Source: Plakobranchus ocellatus
Taxonomy: Eukaryota; Mollusca; Gastropoda; Plakobranchidae
Length of the DNA stretch: 28,282 bases
Reading direction: 5' to 3'
Assembly (NCBI GenBank): GCA_019648995.1
Contig: BLXT01006120.1
Span: 1,720,639 to 1,748,920, forward strand
In this document: piece after piece, positions 21,101-28,282 of the stretch
Position numbering within the stretch: position 1 is the first letter of the stretch
Layout of the letters: each line of letters opens with the position of its first letter
The notes under the pieces: generated by a model
What the model saw: only the letters and a program-made list of their open reading frames with translations
Databases searched by the model: none
Told to the model about the DNA's origin: nothing
Program-made: the position numbers and the translations under genes

Positions 21101-24100
21101 TTACCCCTATTTTCTCACTAAAGTTAACTAAGATATTGCTCTTGCATAAAAGGTTTTTACCAAATCAGTTAAAAAACTAGGAAACAAGAATAAAAATTCT
21201 TATGATCATCCTGTGCACTACACAGGAAAGGCTTAGATGGAAATGCCATTCCCGTAATACACACAGAAATCCTAAAATGATTTACTAGGTCAAATATTAC
21301 ACTTTCAAAATAAATAAGCTTTAAAAATTAAATTTGTTTTTTTTACCTTCTTTAAGTTGCTTATTTGAAAATCTTAAAAATCCATATCTTGACTCAAAAT
21401 CTACTTAGCTCTTTTCTTTTTTCATCCTTGCAAAGCTCACAAAATAGTTTCAGGTTGTTCCAGTGATTTAGAATATTAAATTAGTGATGTCTAACACAGG
21501 AATGTGCCCCTGCACACACCATTGTAGCCCGAGGCAACCGCCATGACCCCCTGACCCTGTACACTGCTTAACTCAAAAGCAGTAAGGCGTTTTAGCTATT
21601 TTAATAATTGTGTGATTAATCTGTTGTTTTGTCTACTAAAATATGCCCAGTGTGAACCTGAATTAAAGTCGTAAAGACGAGAAATATATGTATATAATAA
21701 TAAAATACAATATTGTTTTAGCCACGTAACTTTAAGGATTCAGCAAGAATTATTTTAAGGTTGAATTATTATATTACATTCCAATGACATTAATTCTGAA
21801 TCATTACACAAAATCTTGAATAAATTAAAAATGTTCTCATGGATTTTTTAAGTGGGAAAAGTGAAAGAGAATTGCTCTACCTTACGAAGACATTGGTCTC
21901 TAAAAGGACACAATTTTTGTTTGATGATAAATAAAGGTTAAAAGAAGATTTGTCTACATGGTAGTAAGTTTATATTTGATTGAACGGTGCCAATGTGAAT
22001 AACCTCAACAAATTTTTACATCAACACAGCCCAACTAATACAGGCTTGATTCTTAAATCTTCTTTTAGTTTTTGTTAGCTATGGCAATAAGAAGTTTACT
22101 ATGTATTTATTTATTCTTTTTTAAATCAATTTCTCTTTCGTTGTTCCTCTCTCGCACTTTCTCAGATCTACATGTATATATATTTTAATTTTGCAAACTT
22201 CAAGTACATTCTACAGAGCCTGTGATAAGCCAAACATTGAAATCATTCAAAAAGGGTGACAGTTTTCAAAGGAAATAAGTGAGTCTAATTTTACACATTT
22301 CAAGCGAAATTCATTAGATTTTATTCACAATTTGACCAAACTAGGTTTTATTCACAACTTGAATTGTGGCAAAGAAGGCCTAAATCATCACTAAGATCAT
22401 TGTGAATTAGGTTTGTAAGAAAATTTTTTTCTCTGTCTCAGACTCACACACAGAAATGTGTTGTGTTGTTTACTGTTTATTTCATGTGTTCTTTCTTCTT
22501 TTTTTTTCTGGAATTAGTTTTCTTTGAAGTTGAGATTTCTGCTTCAGGTGAGGCTTCATTGTACTTTTCAGCGTGGCTTGCTTCATTTTCCATTGCGAGT
22601 GTTCTTTTCTGTTCTTTTGCAATGGGGAAATAAAAGTTCCCAACCTAGTAAACCTAAGCCAAAGCTCTATTTCTGTATGAGTGGTATACAGTGATGCTCT
22701 AAAATGTCATGCTGTGGAAGAAACTCTTGTGGGAAAGTTTTCAATGTACTGTCATGCAGCATTCAGTCGCTCATTTATGTTTGTCAGGTCATTGCTGTGG
22801 ATGGGGTCTATATGCAATATCAGAATGTGGATCTTGGAAAATGCTATGATTATGGAGTCTAGTTTAGTTTTTTTTTTTATGTAAATGTCTTTATGACTTG
22901 ATTGTCAGGGCATCTATTTGTGGCATAACACGTCTTATAATTCTTTGTGGACTCACTTTTAAAACACTTGTGGTTGTGATTGTCTCTTCTAATAGGGTCT
23001 ATTTTCCAAAACTTTAGTCTCTATAATGTCAACTTTTAATTGCCATTGGTTTTTGTCATCAGGTGTGACATAGCGGGCAGGCTTTTTTGCAATCTTTTTT
23101 TTTTTTCAATAGTTGCAAAGTTCACCAAAACTGCTATTTAGTATATGAAAGTGTTTGTTTGAATTGCTTATTTAATGTTTCAACTGTCTCCCCTCTAGCT
23201 GTCTCTGTTGTGAACATTTTCGTTTGGTGGATGAGCTCTGACATCTATAGTATTTTTGTTTGTGATTTTTTTATTTTTTGTGAAAGTGGTACACTACCCC
23301 CCCCCCCAGCAGCGAATGATGTATTTGTCTGATTGTGAATCTTTCTTTAGATGAGATTTGCATGTTGGCATTCTTCTATATCTGCAGGGGGCCTTAGTAA
23401 ATCTGGCCATGGCTTTGCTAAGTTTTCTTATTTAATTATTCGGGAGATAATGCACATTCAACCAGGGTAGGTCTTCTTCTGAGTGGTGTGACTTTTCATG
23501 TGAATTGGCTGGCACATTGGTTATTCTGAGTTAGAATAGGAGTGATTGCTTGCTTATTTGTAGTGTCAAGTGATGTGTGAGATGGCAAACCAATATTGTG
23601 GTCAATTTCAACATGTTATTGTGTGGCGTTGACTTGTACATTAATATGCAGTATATTGTTCTCTGTTTGTATGATGTGCTTACCCACATTTTCTATTTGA
23701 GCGTGGTTTAGGGAGGATGTTGGAAGTGTGATGCTTTTTTTTTTTTTTTGCATTTTCTTGAGAAAATGATTGCCAAAACCTGTGTGCTCATATCTCATAC
23801 TGCTCACATTCAAGAAATTCACTTGCAATGACATTAGAGTCACATTGAATCCAAATTTGATCCATCACATTTATCTGTATTAGTACAATCATTAAGGCCT
23901 CACTGCTCACCTCCTTTACAAAAAAAAAAAACCTAACTTTTTGAATAATTCACAACATAAAATTAAGGGTGCACACCATTCTTGTCTTTTCCTTAAAAAT
24001 ATTGTAAATCAAAAGAATGTCAGCAATGTGGTCAGTACAACACAATTTCTTACTCCCTCTCCTCCTCTCTGTCACAGTTAAAACTCCACGCCCGCAAAGC

Positions 24101-27100
24101 CAGCACAATTCATCCAGTTTTTAAAGATGGCTTGCCAAAGTGTGCTCCATTTTATTAAAATGAAAACAAAATAAATTTAATTTCAATTTTAAAATGCAAG
24201 ACATTCTCAGCAAGAGCTTCTTTTTTTAAATGAATAAAAACCACTTAAAGCTGTGTCTCTCAGTCTAGATAGATATATAAGAATGACTTCTGCATTCAGC
24301 AATTTTGGTACCCTTCACATGAATATTCATGCACAGTTTTCTAAAAAGACAGGACTTAAGCTCTTTGCTCACAAAACACATAAAACCATGGATTTATCAT
24401 TAATACCAAAATGTATGAAACTGACCCATTCAGTTTTAAGCAAACTAATCATCAAATACCTACTATTAAAAAAAAAAAAAATGGTCACAATTATTCCTTA
24501 ACCTAACACATACCACAGAAAAATTGATATAATTTTCAATCTAGAGACATGAGTATGATTTTTAGTGCCTTTTTGAAAAAAAAAAAAAAAAACATAACCA
24601 ACTATTATTTGAATGATGCTGCATTTGAATGGTTTAGACCTTGACTTCTGTGTTTGGGCAGGCTAAAGGTGGCAAATGTTTGGAAAATACCTATGCAAGA
24701 AATGCACTGCGCAATGAGAAAAGGCTCTGCGTTTGTCAGATCCAATTACTGGTAGGTAATAAAAGCATAGCATGTCAGAGCATCGTCTTTCCTGAGTGAA
24801 TTTATAAAGTCTCCTAAGCAGGGGAGCGGGTTTTCATTCACTTCAGAAACGCAATTTCTACCTTTAACATTGTGCCAAGGGCAGGCCTGACTCATTTGAC
24901 TGGTCATGAGACATATCATTGTCACTGTGCTGCCCTAGCCAAATGAAAAGCAGTATCATCATGCCTACCTGTCAGTCAACTTTTTTCCACAATCACAAAA
25001 AACGTAATTTTACACTTCTCTGCTTAAAAATGACATATCTGTAACACATCTTTGACATGTCAGTATTTGCAAATGAAATTACAATACATGGAAACTGAAA
25101 GTGTTTGAACATATGTGGTTTATATAATACAGTGCTTCCAGTGAGAACTGAAGAAAACTGAGGATTTTTCCCAGGTGGCTGACGATGAGACAGCTGAAGG
25201 TGGAGACATACCTAAAATTGTTTAAAAAGGACCACAAATAAAGCCTTTTGGAGGCACTTTGGCATCAGTTTAACTTATATTTAGTTCAACTCTGATGTAA
25301 TGAATTATCTTTTCACCTATAGCGGACATTACCGTGGGATATTCCAGAAATGCGAACAATTAGAAGCACTGATAATATATGCAATTCTATGTTTCGAATG
25401 CAAAAATGGTTGGCTTTCAACCTTCAGCAGCCAAAAGAAATGCAGTTTTGTACCATCCCGTGTAATCCAGCAGCATTTTTCACACTCATGTGGAGGCTGG
25501 GGGCTTCATATGTTCTATCTCATAGGCTCCTCAAGAGCTGACAGACAAATTGGTGGAGGTGAATGAGTAATCCTTTATTTTATCACACTTGCATAACTTT
25601 TGTAGCTATAAATCAACTTCTGTGATCTTTTGTTCTTTCCTTTTCAGCCTCACAATCGTCTGTCACTGATTTACATTATGTGATTACAAAAGCCTTGCTG
25701 TTTTTCTCATATAAGTTTTTCAAGGCATGAAATTAATTCTTTTTCAATGCATTGAAAATGTACAAATATCTTAAATAATTCCTCTAAAGCAAAAAAAAAA
25801 ATAATACTTCTCAGTGCTTCCAACAGGCAATAATGAAAACTGAGGATTTTTCATATTGTAGTGAGGAATGGGCCCGGGAGCTGAAAAAATTTTTTTAAAA
25901 ATTTGCTTCATGGAATCAAACTGCAGAAAGCTCAAAACTGGAAATCCGCAGAAATGCAGACGATTGGAAACACTGACCTCTTAGCTTTACATTGTCTTGT
26001 TGTGATAGGTTTTAAAAGCTTCATTATGGACAATCAGGATTCAATATTTCACTATCAAACATTTTGTTCTTGCTTCCCCCAATCATCCACCCATCCATGC
26101 ACACAAACATATGCATACGCACACACACATGCAAAAAAAAACCAAAAAACACAAAAAAATTGATTTAAAACAAAAAATGCAATCAAATCTATTTAATATT
26201 GACAAAATCCTTAACCCATCCTCTACATGTATAAAGTTCATCGTCATCATAATCATCATGAATCATTGATGGCTGACTATAGCTACTCTCTTTTGATCAC
26301 CATTACTATAATTATATTGTCAGCAACAAACTGCTTGTAAATTGGCTTGCAATCAAAGTTAAACCTTTGTATACAGTCTAAATGTTTATTACATTGGTTA
26401 TGTATATTTAAATGTCATTTTATGTTTGAACATGTTAATTTTGTATGTTCTGTACCATTTAAAGGAATGAAACCCAGGGTTTTTCTCTCTGCAGGAAACA
26501 ACTTGTGGCTCTTTTTACTATTGAAACATGAAGAACAAAATAAGATTTTGAACCATCTGTTTAGAACAGGGTCAGGGTAAGAAAATGGAACATACATGGA
26601 TCCATCACACTAGGCCTTTCAATAGCATTTTATGATTTACAAACGTAAGACTTTTTTTTCGCCTTTCCAAAACTTTTTTCGGCCCATTTTCTTAACAAAA
26701 ATAAAAAACAAAAGCAACATGTTTCTATCATTCTGAAAATGCACAATCATCTTAAATATTAAGATACATCTTCAACAGTGATAACAGCTTTCAGTGCATT
26801 TAAAATTGTTTTAAGTCACATTACAAAGTCTCTATCTGTAAGCCAATTATAATATTGTCATTGACTAATATATGAGCTTGCAAATCAACCTATTATTTTG
26901 TAAAATGGCCAAATAAAAAATTGTGCCATTAAAAGAAACTTTTTTTTTCTGCATTCAAAAGTGCATTTATTATGAAGATACACTGTCAAAATTGGTATCA
27001 GCTTTCCAGTTAGATGATTCCATATAGGCTACCATCAGGTAAAGACGGTTTCATTAAGGTCTGATTATTTGCAATACAAAGAATGACAAAACAAACATCT

Positions 27101-27981
27101 ACCCACTAAGTCAGATGTGACTAACCTTGCTAGCATTGGCCAGCTGAGAAAAGCTGCTTGCATAACAAGATCACTAGCCCATCAGCACCATACTGCTTTT
27201 CACTTGGCTCTAACCATGAGATACTGTATTTCTAATTGGCCATTGGTCTATACTGACTTTCAATTGGCAAATGAGGGATAAGTTTAAGGATACTATTCCT
27301 TTGAAAAATTCAATTGCACATAAATAGAAAAATCATTTGGTTTTTTTTCAATTCTATAAAATTGAATGGGTCTCTTATAAACCAAAATTTCCTAAAATGC
27401 AAAAGAAGGAAAATTAAGTAGTTTGGATGATACTGTTCTACATTTGGCTACAGTAGTGTGCTCTTATTTTCTCAAGTTTAAAAATATGAATGTATTTTTT
27501 TAATGTAGGCGAGTTTCATATAACTTAATTTATAAATAGAGGCACAACTAAGCTGCAAAAGCACAGTTAATCAATAGCAATAAAATGCAGCACTTGCATC
27601 GCACCTCAACATTTGATCTACATTTAAAATTATTAACCTTTTGAAATTGGGGTCAGTGACCTGGCCAGGGTAACAGATCTAACCAGCTTCCACCGAAAAA
27701 AGCTTTTGTTCTATTCCACATGTAATATTTCAAATTGATATTTAAATTGTACTTTTTAAAAACATTTCTTCACTTTTATCTAGTTGACTAAAATTTGAAT
27801 ATCATTCCTCTTCCTCAGAAGTTTAGGTTCAGTGGACTCTCCTAATGGTGAGCAATCTATAAGGTCCAAGCAGGTTCGTGACTTACCAAAAGTCCTCAAA
27901 AGTCCTGTTAGTGACCAAGTTGCCTGTCCAGCTATGGGAAATCTCATGGGCAATCACATCAGCTAGGGACCTGTCACCAGC
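7720..27981 (-). CDS. LTA4H: Leukotriene A4 hydrolase-like M1 aminopeptidase gene, 3' half (nine joined exons, 5' end outside window)
   Basis: This entry spans the whole visible gene; exons are listed separately. LTA4H is a cytosolic zinc metalloenzyme of family M1 that trims short peptides and, in vertebrates, hydrolyses the epoxide of leukotriene A4 to LTB4. Seen here in order: HEISH with GNLVTN, LNEGH 19 residues after the second His, [18 protein letters not shown]-like helix with LLGGP, the VDWNTW linker, LSQRW, APMPL, and EQGRMKF.RP near the C-terminus. The joined exons give 1005 nt without a stop until TGA at 7720-7722 and end [10 protein letters not shown], close to the human length from residue 284 on. 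The GNLVTN/LNEGHT wording and the RMK motif fit LTA4H better than aminopeptidase B (RNPEP). The first exon here starts in phase 0, so upstream exons must exist past 28282. Human residue numbers used in these entries are from memory. Confidence 0.95.
7841..8883 (-). other. LTA4H intron (terminal intron, 1043 nt)
   Basis: This intron has a GTTAGT donor and a CATAG acceptor. It contains poly-A/T runs and a short tandem duplication (aaaaaaaaaggatggg, twice, near 8527-8568). The plus-strand open frame starting at 7768 is antisense to the exon and not a gene. Confidence 0.85.
8884..8988 (-). CDS. LTA4H: LTA4H exon with carboxylate-recognition Arg (EQGRMKF)
   Basis: This 105-nt exon follows a TTTTTACCAG acceptor. 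It encodes [18 protein letters not shown], then [12 protein letters not shown] and the start of a Lys codon. Arg and Lys of RMK match human Arg563 and Lys565, which bind the substrate carboxylate. The donor GTTAGT (8878-8883) is repeated 10 nt further into the intron because the unit TATAAGTTAG is duplicated. Use of the second donor would insert an in-frame TAA. The first donor gives the correct frame and family length. Confidence 0.94.
9418..9610. repeat. GC-richer intronic segment, possible mobile-element remnant
   Basis: This segment contains a palindromic core tcctag-aa-ctagga (9499-9512) and related stretches ctggacaatggg/gcgtccaat and tactggacgctgcc. Frames on both strands are partly open but unidentified. 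Its composition contrasts with the AT-rich intron. Confidence 0.3.
10500..11045. repeat. (CTA)n microsatellite and degenerate trinucleotide tract
   Basis: A pure cta run (10500-10534) is followed by more than 500 bases built from act, gct, cca and gcc triplets in irregular order. The open frame at 10333-10806 is a by-product of this repeat. It looks like an old expanded trinucleotide array that has mutated. The last part is rich in ctgctgctgttgctg. Confidence 0.8.
12017..12099 (-). CDS. LTA4H: LTA4H exon, C-terminal helical domain (APMPL)
   Basis: This 83-nt exon has a CTTTTAAAG acceptor and a GTAAAA donor. It encodes [20 protein letters not shown] and then RNSEVRF with two bases of an Arg codon. 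It aligns with human APLPLGHIKRMQEVYNFNAI and NNSEIRFRW. It starts in phase 0 and ends in phase 2, which matches the A at the start of the next exon. Confidence 0.93.
12100..14681 (-). other. LTA4H intron (2582 nt), nothing else recognised
   Basis: AT-rich, with many short A and T runs. Open frames on the minus strand (13233-13442, 13976-14218) have no family resemblance and the residue alignment leaves no room for another exon here. Confidence 0.8.
14682..14838 (-). CDS. LTA4H: LTA4H exon, C-terminal helical domain (LSQRW)
   Basis: This 157-nt exon starts after a CTCTCTGCAAG acceptor and encodes [20 protein letters not shown], then a stretch ending [15 protein letters not shown] is the conserved landmark, and the length to the next exon equals the human protein exactly. 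The donor must be GTTCGT directly after GACGGG, because only that cut joins in frame to APMPL. It departs from consensus at +3 and +4. If the intron is not removed, translation continues for two residues (Val-Arg) to TGA, giving a protein without the last helices. The end was chosen by alignment and frame, not by a strong site. Confidence 0.88.
15504..15751. other. Assembly gap (248 N)
   Basis: A run of N ends exactly where the left arm of the inverted repeat becomes readable. Two apparent open frames across it are artefacts of the unknown bases. Confidence 0.99.
15752..16752. mobile_element. Long inverted repeat (314-bp arms, 373-nt loop), foldback-type element
   Basis: The left arm, 15752-16065 (starting ccgtgccgag), is the reverse complement of the right arm, 16439-16752, with about 13 mismatches and no net length difference (about 96% identity). 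The loop, 16066-16438, is unrelated and carries a small inverted repeat gtttgag/ctcaaac. No coding capacity is evident. The left arm runs into the assembly gap, so the outer ends and any target-site duplication cannot be seen. It could be a foldback/MITE-type transposon or an inverted segmental duplication. As it lies in an intron, the pre-mRNA would contain a long, nearly perfect hairpin. Confidence 0.85.
17376..17452 (-). CDS. LTA4H: LTA4H exon, linker to C-terminal domain
   Basis: This 77-nt exon has a polypyrimidine-rich acceptor (TTTTTTTTACAG) and a GTAAGC donor. It encodes [20 protein letters not shown] followed by PPFQP and two bases of an Asp codon. VDWN.W and the G.PP motif correspond to human VDWNAWLYSPGLPP, the junction into the C-terminal helical domain. 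The phase-2 end joins the next exon to read PDYDGALL, where human has PNYDMTL. The following 2.5-kb intron contains the assembly gap and the large inverted repeat. Confidence 0.93.
17453..18177 (-). other. LTA4H intron (725 nt)
   Basis: This intron runs from the GTTAGT donor to the TTTACAG acceptor. It contains the (TA)n tract close to the donor and otherwise AT-rich sequence. Confidence 0.85.
18136..18160 (+). repeat. (TA)n microsatellite
   Basis: A tatata run, preceded by gtgtgt, within 20 bases of the 18178 exon edge. Confidence 0.95.
18178..18281 (-). CDS. LTA4H: LTA4H exon, start of C-terminal helical domain region
   Basis: This 104-nt exon follows a CCATTCCCCAG acceptor and ends at a GTTAGT donor. 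It encodes [20 protein letters not shown] followed by [14 protein letters not shown] and ends in phase 0. It aligns with human FLKAYVEKFSYKSITTDDWKDF, the end of the thermolysin-like domain. A (TA)n microsatellite sits about 20 nt beyond its donor, so it could vary near that splice site. Confidence 0.93.
18282..18711 (-). other. LTA4H intron (430 nt)
   Basis: The weak GTATTA donor and CCCCAG acceptor flank it. The open frame at 18427-18723 on the minus strand is a read-through of this intron and not a gene. Confidence 0.85.
18712..18862 (-). CDS. LTA4H: LTA4H exon with catalytic Tyr motif (PYEKG)
   Basis: This 151-nt exon begins GTG CAA after a TGACAG acceptor and encodes [10 protein letters not shown], then [20 protein letters not shown] and a helix ending LLGGP. 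The Tyr of PYEKG matches human Tyr383, the proton donor in peptidase catalysis. The second Asp of DPD matches Asp375, needed for LTB4 stereochemistry. The residue matching human Tyr378 is Phe (codon 18779-18781). The donor is weak: the exon ends CCGG followed by GTATTA. The phase-1 junction rebuilds an Asp codon with the next exon, giving GGPDVFEPF where human has GGPEIF. Confidence 0.94.
18863..19575 (-). other. LTA4H intron (713 nt), nothing else recognised
   Basis: AT-rich sequence between the GTAAGA donor and TGACAG acceptor. No additional exon resemblance was found. Confidence 0.85.
19576..19687 (-). CDS. LTA4H: LTA4H exon with third zinc ligand (LNEGH), main copy
   Basis: This 112-nt exon lies between a CAATCTTAG acceptor and a GTAAGA donor. 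It completes the Trp codon and encodes [19 protein letters not shown], then a stretch ending GWSALQET. The Glu of LNEGH corresponds to human Glu318, the third zinc ligand, correctly spaced after HEISH. It ends in phase 0, matching the next exon, which begins VQTLRES. Because it joins both neighbours without a frame change and aligns to LTA4H along its whole length, it is taken as the constitutive copy. A related exon lies 300 nt upstream in the transcript. Confidence 0.93.
19988..20103 (-). CDS. LTA4H: Second copy of the LNEGH zinc-ligand exon (alternative, poison or decaying exon)
   Basis: A strong acceptor (TTTTTCTTTCAAG) opens a frame in the phase needed after the HEISH exon and encodes [18 protein letters not shown], closely matching the exon at 19576-19687. 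Over the first 14 codons 13 residues are identical, while six codons differ silently and only one changes the residue. That pattern suggests past selection on the protein. The second half is diverged ([17 protein letters not shown]). The best donor, GTGAGT at 19982-19987, gives 116 nt, four more than the other copy. Joined to either downstream exon it shifts the frame and soon meets a stop. A weaker donor four bases on (GTGTGA) would give a 120-nt in-frame cassette with two LNEGH motifs in tandem. It may be a regulated poison exon, part of a variant whose other exons I cannot see, or a relic. Exon end uncertain. Confidence 0.5.
20232..20297 (+). repeat. GA/GATA-rich simple repeat
   Basis: gagata, gatagatagata and gagagagag units in irregular order. 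Confidence 0.85.
22444..23860 (-). pseudogene. T/G-rich block, possible decayed coding remnant on the minus strand
   Basis: The plus strand is markedly T- and G-rich, so the minus strand is A- and C-rich, unlike the flanks. Minus-strand frames with protein-like composition follow one another, broken by stops and frameshifts. One open run, 22477-22644, ends naturally at TAA and reads as a Glu/Ala/Lys-rich tail with [10 protein letters not shown]. Another near 23060 contains [15 protein letters not shown]. An unbroken frame lies at 23616-23843. A-rich sense strands are common in retroelements. The skew alone lowers stop-codon frequency in several frames, so coding origin is uncertain and no family was recognised. 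Confidence 0.25.
25130..25371. mobile_element. Short non-autonomous DNA transposon, copy 1 (hAT-like ends)
   Basis: This 242-bp element begins CAGTGCTTCC and ends GAAGCACTG, short terminal inverted repeats of the CAGTG type seen in hAT elements. Both sides are flanked by ATAATA, a likely 6-bp target-site duplication, though the region is AT-rich. Its left and right parts align with the copy at 25812-25975 (aaaactgaggatttttc; ccagaaatgcgaacaatta). No transposase coding is present. Confidence 0.65.
25812..25975. mobile_element. Short non-autonomous DNA transposon, copy 2 (hAT-like ends)
   Basis: This 164-bp relative of copy 1 lies in the same orientation. It begins CAGTGCTTCC and ends GGAAACACTG, with one changed base in the terminal repeat. 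It is flanked by ACTTCT and ACCTCT, a 6-bp duplication with one mismatch. It is shorter than copy 1 through internal loss. A stretch aaaatttttttaaaaattt lies in the middle. Confidence 0.62.
27887..27981 (-). CDS. LTA4H: LTA4H exon with HExxH zinc-binding motif
   Basis: This 95-nt exon starts in phase 0 after a CTCTCAG acceptor and ends in phase 2 at a consensus GTAAGT donor (27881-27886). It encodes 31 residues beginning [18 protein letters not shown] and ending NRTFEDF, plus two bases of the Trp codon completed by the next exon. HEISH supplies two zinc-ligand histidines (human His295 and His299) and the general base Glu296. GNLVTN follows as in all LTA4H and aminopeptidase B proteins. It is the most 5' exon visible; the remaining 300 bases to the window edge look intronic. 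The next coding exon lies about 7.8-8.2 kb away, by far the longest intron in the visible gene. Confidence 0.95.
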
Positions 27982-28282
27982 CTGAGAGAAAAGAGTAAGA
28001 GAAAAAAACTTTGTAAAGTTTTAAAACAAAAGTGTTGAAAGTGTCATAAAACCAATGGTGCAGTCATTTTTCTTTCTTGGTTTTCTTGAAATATTTTAAG
28101 AAATCACAACCATGTATTTAACTTTCTTAGTGCAATGGGCCACAATCATGGCTTTAAATAGCATATGACAAAAAAAAAAGAGCTTGAATACCAGGGAGAC
28201 AACTGTTGAAATATATCGGGCAAGAAAGTAGATTTTTATTCCTTTGACTTTTCAGTTTCACCTCTATTTAGTAACCGTAGGT
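27982..28282 (-). other. LTA4H intron, partial, running off the window
   Basis: The 301 bases upstream of the HEISH exon contain its CTCTCAG acceptor. No coding match to the preceding residues of LTA4H (the GGMEN region) was found here, so the previous exon lies outside. Confidence 0.85.

Larger units (their letters stand above)
20104..27886 (-). other. LTA4H long intron (about 7.8 kb) with repeats
   Basis: This is the longest visible intron, between the HEISH exon and the LNEGH exon pair. It holds a GA/GATA-rich tract, a 20-bp palindrome, a T/G-rich asymmetric block and two short elements with CAGTG ends. The rest is AT-rich with no recognised gene on either strand. Confidence 0.85.

Overview
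The window is animal nuclear DNA, AT-rich, with GT-AG introns, tRNA-derived SINE copies, microsatellites and short non-autonomous DNA transposons. It holds one clear protein-coding gene: the 3' half of a leukotriene A4 hydrolase-type M1 aminopeptidase (LTA4H) on the minus strand. The protein and repeat style suit a lophotrochozoan, perhaps a gastropod mollusc, but that is an impression and not a demonstrated assignment.

Layout, following the gene from right to left. The window opens inside an intron. The HExxH zinc-motif exon is at 27887-27981, followed by a very long intron (about 7.8 kb). Next come two consecutive versions of the exon that carries the third zinc ligand (LNEGH): 19988-20103 and 19576-19687. 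Seven further exons follow at 18712-18862, 18178-18281, 17376-17452, 14682-14838, 12017-12099, 8884-8988 and 7720-7840. The last one contains the stop codon. The nine exons joined through the 19576-19687 copy form one uninterrupted frame of 1005 nt (334 residues plus stop). It aligns from about human residue 284 to the C-terminus, with every junction phase consistent. All 5' exons, including the GGMEN-type substrate motif, lie beyond position 28282.

Below the stop codon, 3216-7719 is free of repeats and recognisable genes. It is best explained as a long 3' UTR ending at an AATAAA signal near 3231. Positions 1-3200 look intergenic: two copies of one tRNA-derived SINE, a CT-rich tract, AGC/AGT and GA microsatellites, and a GC-richer block of unknown origin.

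Intronic items of note are a near-perfect 314-bp-arm inverted repeat with a 373-nt loop beside an assembly gap (15504-15751), two related elements with CAGTG...CACTG ends near 25.1-26.0 kb, a degenerate trinucleotide tract at 10.5-11.0 kb, and a strand-asymmetric T/G-rich block at 22.4-23.9 kb. The most interesting biology is the duplicated zinc-ligand exon and the Phe that replaces the Tyr involved in suicide inactivation of vertebrate LTA4H. No novel multi-gene system was found.
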